Shown: positions 42,630-52,145, counted from the stretch's first letter. The stretch: 64,000 nt of DNA from Rhodospirillaceae bacterium UBA6219 (GCA_002435715.1 DISD01000046.1:43333-107332), one strand, 5' to 3'. Numbers and translations: made by a program. The notes: generated from the letters alone by a model not told the origin.

Positions 42630-43604
42630 TCAGTTCGAGAACCGCCGATAAAGTCTGCTGAAAGCGGGCGCCAGACCTTGGGGCAAGGCGATGATGACCA
42701 CCACCAGCAGCAGGCCATAGATGAAATAATGCAGGCCGGGCAGCATCGAGCCGAAATGGCCGCGCAGCATCTCGCCGATGGGGATCAGCAATCCCGCCCC
42801 GACCAGCGGCCCGAAAGCCGAGCTGACGCCGCCGATGGTGGCCAGCAGGACGATTTCGATGGTCAGGTTGGGGGACGCCAGCAAATAAGGGTCGGCGAAG
42901 GTCAGATAGCGGGCATAAGCGGTACCGATCAACGAACACAGGACGGCGCTGATGGCCATGGCCAGCATCTTGTTGCGCAGCACGTTCACCCCCACCGCCT
43001 GGGCCGCCCCTTCATTGCCGCGAATGGCCCGCAGGAAAAAGCCCAAGGGGGAATTCAGGATGGCCAGGTTCACCCCCAAGGCCAGAACCGCCAGCAGCAT
43101 CAGGAACCAGAAATATCCGGACGAGCCGCCGAACTGGAAGGACTGCAGGTTTCCCTGGTCCTTGGGCAGGTACAATCCCGAAGCGCCGCCCAGGAAATCC
43201 CAGCCCAGCACCACCAGTTCGCCCACTTCGGCGAAAGCCAGGGTGATCAGGGCAAAGGACAGATGGCCCAGCCGGAAACGGTAGTCGACCCAGGCGATCA
43301 CCGCCCCGGCCATCCCCGACACCAGGGCGGCGATGAGCATCCCCACCCACATGTTGATCCCCAGGCGCAGCAGCAGCGCCGAGGCCAGCATGGCGCCGAT
43401 GCCGACGAACAGGCTGTGGGCCAGCGACACCTGTCCGGTCAGACCACCGACGATGTTCCAGGCATAGGCGAAGCCCACATAGACCAAGGCCAAGGTCGCC
43501 ATGTGCAGGTAATAGCTGGGCAACCACAACGGCAACACAGCGGTGAAAACCAGGGCCAGCCACAACACCGGCGACCGCAGGATGCCAAAGAATTCAGGTT
43601 TCAT
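42630..43604 (-). CDS. livM: branched-chain amino acid-type ABC transporter permease LivM
   Basis: 324 residues from the ATG at 43604. About ten hydrophobic helices, with AYAWNIVGGLTGQVSLAHSLFVGIGAM and the cytoplasmic loop RAIRGNEGAAQAVGVNVLRNKMLAMAISAV (the EAA-type ATPase contact). It pairs with LivH. The substrate set of this family includes branched-chain amino acids, amides, urea and aromatic or dicarboxylic acids. The neighbouring catabolic genes point to a carboxylic acid. The start is one base after the LivH stop. Confidence 0.9.
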   Translation of the reverse strand: MKPEFFGILRSPVLWLALVFTAVLPLWLPSYYLHMATLALVYVGFAYAWNIVGGLTGQVSLAHSLFVGIGAMLASALLLRLGINMWVGMLIAALVSGMAGAVIAWVDYRFRLGHLSFALITLAFAEVGELVVLGWDFLGGASGLYLPKDQGNLQSFQFGGSSGYFWFLMLLAVLALGVNLAILNSPLGFFLRAIRGNEGAAQAVGVNVLRNKMLAMAISAVLCSLIGTAYARYLTFADPYLLASPNLTIEIVLLATIGGVSSAFGPLVGAGLLIPIGEMLRGHFGSMLPGLHYFIYGLLLVVVIIALPQGLAPAFSRLYRRFSN

Positions 43605-43605
43605 G

Positions 43606-44466
43606 TCAGCGGCTCCCCAACAATCCGGCCGGCCGGAACAGCATGATGACGATGAACAGGGCATAGGGCAGGATCATGCCCGACACCCCGGACAAAAAGG
43701 TGGTGCCCACCGCCTCGGACAGACCGATGATGTAGCCACCCAACAAGATGCCGATGAAGTTGCTCATGCCGCCCAGGACCAGGATCAGCAGGGTGATGAC
43801 GGTGTAGCGCAGCCCCATGCCCGGTTGCAGCGTCGCCCCCGGCAGCAACAGCGAACCGGCCACCGCCAGCAAGGCGATGCCCAAGGCGAAAACCAGCGTC
43901 CGCACCTGGGTGACGTTGACCCCCATCAGCGCCGCCGCCTTGGGGTTTTGGTTGACCGCCCGGATCTGGCGGCCGAAATCGGTCCGCGTCAGCATCAGGT
44001 AAAGCAGCGCCGACAGCGCCAAGGACGCGATGAAGGCGATGAGAAGCGGCCAGCGCATCACCGTGTCGCCCATCAGGAACAGCTTGCTTTCCACCATCGA
44101 GGGCACGCGCAACATCTGGCCGCCATAGACCATCAGCAGGCCGTTCTGCAGCAAGAAGGTCAACCCCAGGGTCAATTGGATGATCATCAGCGAATTGCTG
44201 CCGATGACCGGACGCAGAATGAAGTAGTAAAGCCCCCATCCGACCAGCGCCAACACCGGAAAGGTGATGAACACCGAGACATAAGGGTCCATGGCGAAGG
44301 CCGCGAACAGGCTGACCGACAAATACATGGCCAACGACATGAAATCGCCGTGGGCGAAGCTGACGATGTTCGAAACGCTGTAGATCAGTCCCAGCCCCAA
44401 GGCCACCAGGCCATAGGTGCCACCGATCAGAAAGCCCTGGATCAGGGCTTGGGCAAGCATGTCCAT
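43606..44466 (-). CDS. livH: branched-chain amino acid-type ABC transporter permease LivH
   Basis: 286 residues with GGGGGAA before the start. ALIQGFLIGGTYGLVALGLGLIYSVSNIVSFAHGDFMSL is diagnostic of LivH, and IRAVNQNPKAAALMGVNVTQVRTLVFALG is the ATPase-contact loop. It forms the membrane channel with LivM. Confidence 0.92.
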   Translation of the reverse strand: MDMLAQALIQGFLIGGTYGLVALGLGLIYSVSNIVSFAHGDFMSLAMYLSVSLFAAFAMDPYVSVFITFPVLALVGWGLYYFILRPVIGSNSLMIIQLTLGLTFLLQNGLLMVYGGQMLRVPSMVESKLFLMGDTVMRWPLLIAFIASLALSALLYLMLTRTDFGRQIRAVNQNPKAAALMGVNVTQVRTLVFALGIALLAVAGSLLLPGATLQPGMGLRYTVITLLILVLGGMSNFIGILLGGYIIGLSEAVGTTFLSGVSGMILPYALFIVIMLFRPAGLLGSR

Positions 44467-44479
44467 TTTATTCCCCCGA

Positions 44480-45184
44480 TCACATTCCCAGATAGGCCTT
44501 GCGGGTGGCCGGATGGTTGCGCACCACCTCGGTCGGCCCGTCGATGGCCACCCGCCCCTGCTCCAGCACGTAGCAGCGCGAAGCGTGGCGGAAAGTCAGG
44601 CTGGAATTCTGCTCGACCAGCAAGATGGTCAGGCCCATCCGGTGCATCTTGGCGATGGTTTCGAAGATGTATTGGACGAACAGGGGCGACAGGCCCAGCG
44701 ACGGCTCGTCCAGCATCAGCACCTCGGCGCCTGCCATCATGCCGCGACCGATGGCCAGCATCTGCTGTTCCCCCCCCGACAAAGTCCCCGCATGCTGATC
44801 AAGGCGTTCCTGCAATCGGGGAAAGGTTTCCAGAACCTGTTCCAGACGCTGACGCCGCTGCTTGCGGGCGCGGGCGCTGATGCCACCCAGCATCAGATTG
44901 TCGCGGATCGACATTTGCGGGAACACCAGACGGCCTTCCGGCACCTGGATCATCCCCAGATCGACGATCTTGTGCGGGGCCAGGTTGGTGATGTCCTCGC
45001 CTTTGAAGCGGATGCGGCCTTGGCGCGGCCTGACCGTCCCGGAAAGACAATTGATCAGCGTCGACTTGCCGGCATTGTTGGCCCCCAGCAGCCCCACCAA
45101 CTCGCCTTGCGCCACCTTCAGCGACACGTCGTGCAGCACCGGCACCTGGCCATAGCCGGCAACCAGGGATTCGATCTCAATCAT
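44480..45184 (-). CDS. livF: branched-chain amino acid-type ABC transporter ATP-binding protein LivF
   Basis: 234 residues from the ATG at 45184, overlapping the livG stop by 8 bases. Walker A reads GANNAGKST, with asparagine where most LivF have glycine. The signature is LSGGEQQMLAIGRGMM and Walker B is VLMLDEPSLGLSP. It energises transport together with LivG. Confidence 0.92.
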   Translation of the reverse strand: MIEIESLVAGYGQVPVLHDVSLKVAQGELVGLLGANNAGKSTLINCLSGTVRPRQGRIRFKGEDITNLAPHKIVDLGMIQVPEGRLVFPQMSIRDNLMLGGISARARKQRRQRLEQVLETFPRLQERLDQHAGTLSGGEQQMLAIGRGMMAGAEVLMLDEPSLGLSPLFVQYIFETIAKMHRMGLTILLVEQNSSLTFRHASRCYVLEQGRVAIDGPTEVVRNHPATRKAYLGM

Positions 45185-45899
45185 GCAGGTCTTCCTCGCC
45201 GAAATAAGCCTCGCGCACCTTTTCGTCGGCGACGATCTCGGCCGGGCTGCCCTCGGCCACTTTCTGGCCAAAGCTGATGACGACCATACGGTCGGCGGCG
45301 CTCATGATGACCGGCATGACGTGCTCGACCATCACAAAGGTCATCCCGGCATCGCGCAGATCGCGGATCACCTTCAACGGCGCCTGGGTCTCGGCCAGGG
45401 TCAGGCCGGCCATCACTTCGTCCAGCAAGATCAGCTCGGGTTCGGTGGCCACGCATTTGGCCACCTCCAGCAGCTTCTTGTCCTGAAGCGACAGCGATGC
45501 CGGGGTCTCAAGCGCCTTGTGCCCCAGACCGACCTGGTCGATCACCTTTTCAGCCTTGGCGATGGCCGCCCGCATGGGATGGTTCAGCAAGGCCGCGGTG
45601 GTCACCGCGTCCAGAACCGTCATGTCGGTGAACACCTGCACCACCTGAAAGCTGCGGGTCAGCCCCCGTTTGGCGATACGGTGCGGCGGTTGTCCGACGA
45701 TGCTTTGACCTTTGAACACGACATCGCCGCCATTGGGCGGCAGAAAGCCGGAAATCAGGCTGAACAACGTGGTCTTGCCGGCACCGTTGGGGCCGATGAC
45801 GCCCAAGATCTCGCCCTTCTCGACCGAAAAGCTGACATTGCTGACCGCCGTCAGGCCACCGAAGCGGCGAGAAACGTTTTGTACCTCGAGGATTGCCAT
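45177..45899 (-). CDS. livG: branched-chain amino acid-type ABC transporter ATP-binding protein LivG
   Basis: 240 residues, first gene of the leftward livGFHM operon, with GGGAGGAC upstream. Walker A is GPNGAGKTT and Walker B is ELILLDEVMAGL. The signature reads LSLQDKKLLEVAKCV, not the LSxGxxR form of most ABC ATPases. The LTRSFQVVQVF Q-loop and the EHVMPVIMSAADRMVVI tail are typical LivG. Confidence 0.92.
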   Translation of the reverse strand: MAILEVQNVSRRFGGLTAVSNVSFSVEKGEILGVIGPNGAGKTTLFSLISGFLPPNGGDVVFKGQSIVGQPPHRIAKRGLTRSFQVVQVFTDMTVLDAVTTAALLNHPMRAAIAKAEKVIDQVGLGHKALETPASLSLQDKKLLEVAKCVATEPELILLDEVMAGLTLAETQAPLKVIRDLRDAGMTFVMVEHVMPVIMSAADRMVVISFGQKVAEGSPAEIVADEKVREAYFGEEDLHD

Positions 45900-45924
45900 G
45901 ACAGATCCGTCCTCCCTGGCAATT

Positions 45925-45941
45925 CGGAACTGTGCGTTCCG
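45925..45941. promoter_or_regulatory. everted operator-like repeat upstream of livGFHM
   Basis: CGGAAC-N5-GTTCCG, a perfect inverted repeat 26 bp upstream of livG. The half-site is the same hexamer as in the four palindromes upstream of the catabolic genes, but the arms point outward. A minus-strand TTGACA at 45949-45954 sits just upstream. Binding by the IclR regulator is inferred. Confidence 0.45.
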
Positions 45942-46001
45942 TTATATTTGTCAAAGCAGCACTGGCTCGGACGACACAGCGAGGTGCTGTGCCGCCCGGC
46001 T

Positions 46002-47183
46002 TCAAACGCCTTCGGCCTTGCGGCGCTTGATCAAGTTGCGGGCGATCAGCAATTGCTGGATCTGGCTGGTGCCTTCGTAGATCCGCAGCAGGCGGATGTC
46101 GCGATAAAGGTGTTCGATGGCGCTTTCGGCCATATAGCCGGCGCCGCCATGAATCTGTACCGCCCGGTCGGCGACGCGCCCGGCCATTTCGGTGGCGAAC
46201 AGCTTCGAGCACGACGCTTCCATCACCGCCGCCCCCAGGCGATCCTGGGTTTCGGCCGCGGTGAACATCAGGCTGCGGGCCGCCATGATCTCTGTCTGGC
46301 TGTCGGCCAGCATGGCCTGGATCAACTGGAAATCGCAGATGGGTTGGCCGAACTGACGACGTTCGATGGCATAGTTCAAAGCCTCGTCCAGCATGCGCTG
46401 GGCCGAGCCGATGGCCATGGCGGAAACATGGATGCGGCCACGGTCCAACACCTTCATGGCGGTCTTGAAGCCCTGATTCAGGCGCTCGGGCCCGCCGATG
46501 ATGGCCGAGGCCGGGATGCGCGCGTCGTCGAACACCACGTCGCAGGTACGGGTGCCGCGCTGCCCCATCTTCTTGTCGTGCTTGCCCAAGGTGATGCCCT
46601 TGGTGTCGGCGGGAACCAGAAAGGCGGTGACGCCCGCCGCCCCCTTTTCGTCGGGATTGGTCCGCGCCATCAAGGTGAAGACACTGGCGCGCGGCGCGTT
46701 GGTGATGAAGCGCTTGGTGCCGTTGATGATGAAATCGTCGCCGTCGCGCCGCGCCGAGGTGCGGATCGACCCGGCATCGGACCCCACATCCGGCTCGGTC
46801 AGGGCGAAAGAGGCGATCATCTCGCCCGACGCCAGTCCGGGCAGATAATCCCGCTTCTGTTCGTCGGTACCGTCCATGACGATGCCTTGGGCGCCGATGC
46901 CCACATTGGTGCCGATCAACGAACGGAAAGCCAGCGACGCCCGGCACAATTCCATCACCACCTGCACTTCCTGGCTCATGGTCAGGCCCAGACCGCCAAA
47001 CTCGTCAGGAATGGACAGGCCGAACAAGCCCAGTTCACGCATGGCCTGGACGATCTCGACCGGGATGTCGTCCTCGTCCTCGACCCGCCGCTCGTTGGGG
47101 ATCAGTTTTTCGCGGGTGAAACGCGACACCGTCTCCAGCAATTGGGAAAAGGTCTCGTCGTCAATGGAAGCTTGGGCACCCAT
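46002..47183 (-). CDS. acyl-CoA dehydrogenase
   Basis: 393 residues. The FAD-binding loops are ASFALTEPDVGSDAGSIRTSA and FIINGTKRFITNAPRAS. ERRQFGQPICDFQLIQAMLAD and the C-terminal LRIYEGTSQIQQLLIARNLI carry the dehydrogenase signature, with the catalytic glutamate in YEG. It oxidises an acyl-CoA to the 2-enoyl-CoA, passing electrons to ETF. An operator palindrome lies 25-41 bp upstream of the start, and livG follows downstream. Substrate chain cannot be read from the sequence. Confidence 0.92.
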   Translation of the reverse strand: MGAQASIDDETFSQLLETVSRFTREKLIPNERRVEDEDDIPVEIVQAMRELGLFGLSIPDEFGGLGLTMSQEVQVVMELCRASLAFRSLIGTNVGIGAQGIVMDGTDEQKRDYLPGLASGEMIASFALTEPDVGSDAGSIRTSARRDGDDFIINGTKRFITNAPRASVFTLMARTNPDEKGAAGVTAFLVPADTKGITLGKHDKKMGQRGTRTCDVVFDDARIPASAIIGGPERLNQGFKTAMKVLDRGRIHVSAMAIGSAQRMLDEALNYAIERRQFGQPICDFQLIQAMLADSQTEIMAARSLMFTAAETQDRLGAAVMEASCSKLFATEMAGRVADRAVQIHGGAGYMAESAIEHLYRDIRLLRIYEGTSQIQQLLIARNLIKRRKAEGV

Positions 47184-47207
47184 GGTAATCTCCGATTTCA
47201 GAATTTA

Positions 47208-47224
47208 TTGCCGCCTAGCGGAAC
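47208..47224. promoter_or_regulatory. IclR-type operator, site B
   Basis: TTGCCGC-CTA-GCGGAAC, 12 of 14 arm bases match GTTCCGC-N3-GCGGAAC. It lies 25 bp upstream of the acyl-CoA dehydrogenase start. Confidence 0.6.
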
Positions 47225-47245
47225 ACACCAGACAAGCGAAAAGGA

Positions 47246-48058
47246 TCAGTGTGACAACAACACCGGCAACGTCATGTGTCGCAGGATGTAACGCGTGCCA
47301 CTGCCGCGCCCCAGGAAGGCCAGGCCATGTCCGCCCGACGCCCCCATGGCCAGCAGATCGGCCCCATGGTCGGCGGCGCGGTTCAGCAAAGCGTCCATCA
47401 CCCCTTCATCCTCGACCACCAGATGGTCTGCCTCGGCGGTGACATGGTGGGTTTCCAGATGGGCCAGGATCTGATCGACCGAATCGTGATCGGCCGTCGC
47501 CTTGTGGGCGATGGAAACCACCATGGCGTGGGCCTGGGGCTCCACCAAAGCCAAGCTGTCGTTCAAGGCCCGTGCCGCCGAGGGCGCATCGTGCCAGGCG
47601 ATCAACGGCCGGCGGCCGATGACGTCATAATGTCCGGCATAGGGGACGACCAGAACCGGGCGTCCCGATTCCATGATGACGTCTTCGCACAGATCGGCGG
47701 GAAGCGGGGCGGCATGCTGCGGGTCGCGCTGCCCCAACACCACCAGATCATAGTGACGGGCCAACAGGATCAGGCGATTGGTCACCTCGGCCTCGCCACC
47801 GCGATTCAAATCCAGCCATTCGGCCTGGGCCAGTTCCCGCGTCGCCAGTTGAAAGTCGGCACGGCTGTTTTCGGATTGGATCCGGTATTCCTCGCTGGGC
47901 CAGGTGGCCAGCACGCCGACATGACGTCCCGTCGCCATCTGAGCGAAGACGCCGACCAGACGAGCCCCGGATCGCGCCGCCAGGGCGACGCCGAGACGCA
48001 GCCTTTCGGCACAACGGGCCGAGCTGTCCAGATGCACCAGGATGTTCTTCACGGACAT
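47246..48058 (-). CDS. tandem universal stress protein (UspA family)
   Basis: 270 residues from the ATG at 48058 (MSVKNILVHLD). There are two Usp domains: the first ends in GQRDPQHAAPLPADLCEDVIMESGRPVLVVP and the second in LLAMGASGGHGLAFLGRGSGTRYILRHMTLPVLLSH, which carries the G-x2-G-x9-G(S/T) ATP motif. It is the last gene of the leftward operon with acyl-CoA dehydrogenase, LivK-like and 3-hydroxyacyl-CoA dehydrogenase genes. A stress or energy-sensing role in carbon catabolism is inferred. Confidence 0.85.
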   Translation of the reverse strand: MSVKNILVHLDSSARCAERLRLGVALAARSGARLVGVFAQMATGRHVGVLATWPSEEYRIQSENSRADFQLATRELAQAEWLDLNRGGEAEVTNRLILLARHYDLVVLGQRDPQHAAPLPADLCEDVIMESGRPVLVVPYAGHYDVIGRRPLIAWHDAPSAARALNDSLALVEPQAHAMVVSIAHKATADHDSVDQILAHLETHHVTAEADHLVVEDEGVMDALLNRAADHGADLLAMGASGGHGLAFLGRGSGTRYILRHMTLPVLLSH

Positions 48059-48087
48059 GGACGTTTCCTTGCGTGCGCCAGCCCCCC

Positions 48088-49218
48088 TTAAAGGGTGCGG
48101 GCGATGATTTCCTTCATGATCTCGCTGCTGCCGCCATAGATCCGCATCACCCGGGCATCGGCCCAGGCCCGGCCGATGCCGTATTCGCGGGTATAGCCAT
48201 AGCCGCCGTGCAATTGCAGCAGATCGTCCAGCACCTTGCTTTGCAGTTCCGAGCCCATCAGCTTGGCCATGGCGGCCAGTTCGGGGGTCAGCTCGCGCTT
48301 CAGATGCAAGGCCAGACAATGGTCGGCGAAAACCCGGAACATGGCGGCTTGGGCCTTGACCTCGGCCAGTTTGAAGCGGGTGTTCTGGAAGTCGAACACC
48401 GCTTGGCCAAAGGCCTTGCGGTCGCGGGTATAGGTGATGGTGGCGTCCAGCTGCGCTTCCATGGTGGCGGCGGCGCGGATGGCGATGATCAGGCGTTCTT
48501 GCGCCAATTCGTGCATCAGATAGGAAAAGCCCTGGTTTTCCTGACCCAGCAACTGATCGGCGGGGATGCGGACATCCTCGAAGAACAATTCAGCGGTGTC
48601 CTGGGCGTGCTGTCCGATCTTTTCGATGGCCCGGCCCTTCGAGAAACCGGCGGTGCCTTCCTCGACCAGGAACAGGCTGATGCCCTTGCGCCCGGCCTCG
48701 GGGTCGGTCTTGGCGACGACGATGACCAGACCGGCATTGCGGCCGTTGGTGATGAAGGTCTTCTGGCCGTTCAGCACATAATGCTCACCGTCGCGCACCG
48801 CACGGGTACGCACCGCCTTCAGGTCGCTGCCGGTTCCCGGTTCGGTCATGGCGATGGCGCCGACCAGTTCGCCGCTGCCCATGCGCGGCAGCCATTTCTG
48901 CTTCTGCTCTTCGCTGCCGTAACGCAGGATATAAGGGGCGACGATATCCGAATGCAGCGAAAAGCCCGGTCCCGACGCCTGGGCGCGGGACAATTCTTCG
49001 ATGACCACGGCGGAATGGCCGAAATCGCCGCCACCGCCACCGTATTCTTCGGGGATGTTGCAGCACAACAGGCCCATCTCGCCGGCCTGGCGCCACACGT
49101 CGCGGGGGACCACACCGTCATTTTCCCAGGCCGCATGGAACGGGGTGATCTTCTCGGCGACGAAACGCCGAACCTGGTCGCGGAAAATTTCGTGCTCGGA
49201 ATTGAAAACCGTGCGCAT
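48088..49218 (-). CDS. acyl-CoA dehydrogenase (long-chain/AcdA type)
   Basis: 376 residues from the ATG at 49218. GAIAMTEPGTGSDLKAVRTRA and YVLNGQKTFITNGRNAGLVIVV are the FAD and substrate loops. TRDRKAFGQAVFDFQNTRFKLAEVKAQ and MRIYGGSSEIMKEIIARTL place it in the group where the usual YEG glutamate is replaced by glycine and the base lies elsewhere. The reaction is alpha,beta-dehydrogenation of an acyl-CoA with ETF as acceptor. It lies between the LivK-like and Usp genes. Confidence 0.9.
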   Translation of the reverse strand: MRTVFNSEHEIFRDQVRRFVAEKITPFHAAWENDGVVPRDVWRQAGEMGLLCCNIPEEYGGGGGDFGHSAVVIEELSRAQASGPGFSLHSDIVAPYILRYGSEEQKQKWLPRMGSGELVGAIAMTEPGTGSDLKAVRTRAVRDGEHYVLNGQKTFITNGRNAGLVIVVAKTDPEAGRKGISLFLVEEGTAGFSKGRAIEKIGQHAQDTAELFFEDVRIPADQLLGQENQGFSYLMHELAQERLIIAIRAAATMEAQLDATITYTRDRKAFGQAVFDFQNTRFKLAEVKAQAAMFRVFADHCLALHLKRELTPELAAMAKLMGSELQSKVLDDLLQLHGGYGYTREYGIGRAWADARVMRIYGGSSEIMKEIIARTL

Positions 49219-49286
49219 CACCTGACTCCGACAAAGGGAAACAAGGGCCGCCCCCGAAACCGGCGGCGGCCCCTTCACGAAAACGC

Positions 49287-50510
49287 CTAGCGGCTGACGC
49301 GCGGCGTGGTCACGGCGAACTTGGCCGGGGACACCACTTCGGTGGTGCGGTCCTTGGTCCACTGCACCACCAGGGTGCTGCCGTCCTTGACCAGACGGTC
49401 GTCGGCGAACGAGACGCCGCCGCTGCGCGGCAGCACCATGTCCGGATGGCCCAGCGGCAGGTCGACGGCGGCCATGGCTTGGCGCAGCTTTTCCGGGTCG
49501 GTGGAACCGGCCTTTTCCAGGGCGTTCTTGATCACCAGCACCGCCTGGGCGGCGGACACCGCGAACTGGCCGAACTTGTCGTTCAGCTTGCCGCTGCTAT
49601 CCATCTCGGCCGCCAATTCGCGGGCGGTGGCCAAAGCGGCGGGAGAATACAGCGACAGGGCGAAGGTGTTGTTCAGCAGCGCCTTTTGCGCCACGTCATC
49701 GCCCAGATCGGCCCAGAACGCCGGATCGGCACCGCCGGTGGCTTCGACGAAGACACCATCATAATAGTTCAGGTCGTAACGGGCGCGCTGCAGCTTGACC
49801 GCTTCGGGGCGCAGACGGATGCCCAGCACCGCGTCGGGCTTCAAGGACCGGATCTTCAGCATGGCCGGCAACAGGTCGGTGGCCTTCATGTCCAGCGGCA
49901 CATCGCCCACCAGTTCATAGCCGCGCTGCTTCAAAAGGGCGGTGATCGCCAGATTGACCTGTTGCGCCCCTTCATAATTGGAATAGGCGGTGACCACGCG
50001 CTTGACGGGGTGGCCCTTCTCGCGCAGGTAATCCAGGAAATCGACCATGGACTTGGCATAGCCGCGTTCATAGGGCAGGCCCAGGCTGAACAGATAGGGC
50101 GACTTGCTGCCGGCCCCGAACAGCGCCAGGGTCGGCACCTTGTATTCATCCAACACCGGCGACAGGGCCAGGGAATGGTTGGTCAGCAAGGTCCCCAACA
50201 GCACCGAGGCCTTTTCTTCGGTGATCAAGCGACGGGCCTCGGCGGCGGACTGACCGGGCTTGCCACCATCGTCGGCCGAGACGATCTCGATCTTGGCGCC
50301 GCCCATGCTTTTGATGCCGCCCTGGGCGTTGATCTTGCCGACCAGATATTCGATCACCGGCTGGGTGTCGTGCCCATAGACCGCCAGGCTGCCGCTGAAC
50401 GGCTGGACCGTTCCCAGACGGATCGGGGCGGGATCGGCAGCGTGGGCGGCGGTGGCAGCGGCCAGCGCCCCCACGGACAAGACCGCGAGAACTTTCGAAA
50501 AGGCTTTCAT
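49287..50510 (-). CDS. ABC transporter substrate-binding protein, LivK-like
   Basis: 407 residues with a signal peptide (MKAFSKVLAVLSVGALAAATAAHA). PIRLGTVQPFSGSLAVYGHDTQPVIEYLVGKINAQGGIKSMGGAKIEIVSADDGGKPGQSAAEARRLI is the periplasmic type I binding fold. It delivers substrate to the LivHMGF permease encoded about 4 kb further along on the same strand. Its place inside a CoA-ester catabolic operon suggests the ligand is the growth substrate or a precursor acid. Confidence 0.9.
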   Translation of the reverse strand: MKAFSKVLAVLSVGALAAATAAHAADPAPIRLGTVQPFSGSLAVYGHDTQPVIEYLVGKINAQGGIKSMGGAKIEIVSADDGGKPGQSAAEARRLITEEKASVLLGTLLTNHSLALSPVLDEYKVPTLALFGAGSKSPYLFSLGLPYERGYAKSMVDFLDYLREKGHPVKRVVTAYSNYEGAQQVNLAITALLKQRGYELVGDVPLDMKATDLLPAMLKIRSLKPDAVLGIRLRPEAVKLQRARYDLNYYDGVFVEATGGADPAFWADLGDDVAQKALLNNTFALSLYSPAALATARELAAEMDSSGKLNDKFGQFAVSAAQAVLVIKNALEKAGSTDPEKLRQAMAAVDLPLGHPDMVLPRSGGVSFADDRLVKDGSTLVVQWTKDRTTEVVSPAKFAVTTPRVSR

Positions 50511-50565
50511 GGATTAGTCACTCCCGTTTGGTTGGTTTGGCTTCGGCTTGACGCCTTGTTTGGAA

Positions 50566-52101
50566 TTATTGGCGCTCGGCCTCGGCCACACGCAGGGAAA
50601 CGCCCAAGGCGGCGCGGCGCTTTAACCACGGGCTGGGACGGTAACGGGGATCGCCATAGAAGGCCTGCATCCCCTCGAGAACTTTCAGGACATGACGGGC
50701 GCCGACACGGTCCCCCAAGCTTAAGGGGCCGGCCGGATAGCCCAGCCCCAGACGCACCAGGTCGTCCACGTCGGCGGGGGCGGCGATGCGCTGTTGGGCG
50801 ATGTCGCAGCCGATATTGACGATGGTGGCGACCACGCGCTGAGCGACGAAACCGACACTGTCGTTGATCACCGCCACCGCCCGGCCGCTGGCGGCCAGAG
50901 CCGCGTGGGCGGCATCGCGCCAAGCCGGTTCGGTCAGGGTGGTCAGCATCAGGGTCACCCGCTTGTTCAGGAACAAGGGATCGACGGCGACGGTGCGCCG
51001 GGGGTCGACGCCTTGCTGCAAGGCCGCGCTGCCGGCATCGCTGCCCAGCGGGGTCACCACGCACAGGCTGTCGGCATCGGGCCGCTCGCCCAGATCCATG
51101 ACGCATCCCGCCTGGGCGAACAATTCAGCCACTGCCGGCGCCAGATCGGCCTCGGCCCGGCTGACCCAGACCTTGGGCAAAGCCACCGACGGAACCGGCG
51201 CCTCGGGCGGCTGTTGCTGCTTGCCTTCGGGATAGACGTAGAAACCTTCGCCCGACTTGCGGCCGAACAGGCCGGCGGCGACGCGTCGCGACGGCAGCGG
51301 CGACGGACGAAAGCGCGGTTCTTGGAAGAACTGATGATAAATCAGCTCCATCACCGGATAAGAGACGTCAAGGCCGGTCAGGTCCATCAATTCGAACGGA
51401 CCCATCTTGAAGCCGCCGGCCTCGCGGACGACGCGGTCGATGGTGACCGGATCGGCCACCCCTTCCTGGACCAGACGCAAACCTTCCGAATACATGCCGC
51501 GACCGGCATGGTTGATGACGAAACCGGGGGAATCCTGGCACAGCACCGCCTTGTGCCCGCAGGCTTCGGCCAAACGGCACAGGATCGTGGTAACCGACGG
51601 ATCGGTCCGCTCGCCGGGAATGACCTCGACCACCGGCATCAACGGCACCGGGTTGAAAAAGTGATAGCCGGCGACACGGCCGGGCAAACGGCAGGCGGCG
51701 GCCACCGCCGTCACCAGCAGCGACGACGTGTTGGAAGCCAAGATGCAGTCGTCGGCGACGATGCCTTCCAACTGGGTGAACAGGTCCTTCTTGACCTCCA
51801 GCTTCTCGGCCACCGCTTCGACCACCACGCCGCAAGCGGCCATGGCGGACAGATCGTCGGCGATGGTGATGCGGGCGATGGCGGCCTCGGCGGCTTGCGC
51901 GTCCATGCCACCCTTGGCGGCGGCGCGGCGCAGCATGCCAGCGATGAAGTCATAGGCGGCCTGGGCCGATTGCCGGTTGGCGTCGAACATCACGACATTG
52001 AAACCACCTTGGACGTGCAACTGGACGATCCCCCGCCCCATCACCCCGGTCCCGATGACACCGACCACCTGCGGGACGCCCGCCGATTGCTGCACACTCA
52101 C
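50566..52101 (-). CDS. two-domain 3-hydroxyacyl-CoA dehydrogenase (PaaH/PaaC type)
   Basis: 511 residues from the GTG at 52101, which has GGAGG 5 nt upstream; a GTG at 52113 is in frame but has no such site. The NAD motif GTGVMG is at 17-22. SNTSSLLVTAVAAACRLPGRVAGYHFFNPVPLMPVVEVIPGE carries the catalytic region, and a first C-terminal domain (DSPGFVINHAGRGMYSEGLRLVQEGVADP) is followed by a linker and a second (NDSVGFVAQRVVATIVNIGCDIAQQ). This length and duplication match the PaaH/PaaC group. It oxidises a 3-hydroxyacyl-CoA to the 3-keto form. It is the first gene of the leftward operon and is divergent from iclR. Confidence 0.88.
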   Translation of the reverse strand: MSVQQSAGVPQVVGVIGTGVMGRGIVQLHVQGGFNVVMFDANRQSAQAAYDFIAGMLRRAAAKGGMDAQAAEAAIARITIADDLSAMAACGVVVEAVAEKLEVKKDLFTQLEGIVADDCILASNTSSLLVTAVAAACRLPGRVAGYHFFNPVPLMPVVEVIPGERTDPSVTTILCRLAEACGHKAVLCQDSPGFVINHAGRGMYSEGLRLVQEGVADPVTIDRVVREAGGFKMGPFELMDLTGLDVSYPVMELIYHQFFQEPRFRPSPLPSRRVAAGLFGRKSGEGFYVYPEGKQQQPPEAPVPSVALPKVWVSRAEADLAPAVAELFAQAGCVMDLGERPDADSLCVVTPLGSDAGSAALQQGVDPRRTVAVDPLFLNKRVTLMLTTLTEPAWRDAAHAALAASGRAVAVINDSVGFVAQRVVATIVNIGCDIAQQRIAAPADVDDLVRLGLGYPAGPLSLGDRVGARHVLKVLEGMQAFYGDPRYRPSPWLKRRAALGVSLRVAEAERQ

Positions 52102-52128
52102 GTCAACCTCCACAATTCACATGTTTTC

Positions 52129-52145
52129 GTTCCACTAAGCGGAAC
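52129..52145. promoter_or_regulatory. IclR-type operator, site C
   Basis: GTTCCAC-TAA-GCGGAAC, 13 of 14 arm bases form a palindrome. It sits between the divergent 3-hydroxyacyl-CoA dehydrogenase and iclR genes, about 30 bp upstream of the former, so it could control both. The rest of the 311-bp intergenic stretch (52102-52412) shows no gene. Confidence 0.65.

Noticed and set aside
45183..47291. A 702-codon rightward frame over livG and the acyl-CoA dehydrogenase
   Set aside because: It is antisense to two enzymes with intact signatures.
49284..49300. CGCCTAGCGGCTG resembling the core of the IclR-type operator
   Set aside because: It covers the stop codon of the LivK-like gene and lacks the GTTCC/GGAAC outer arms.
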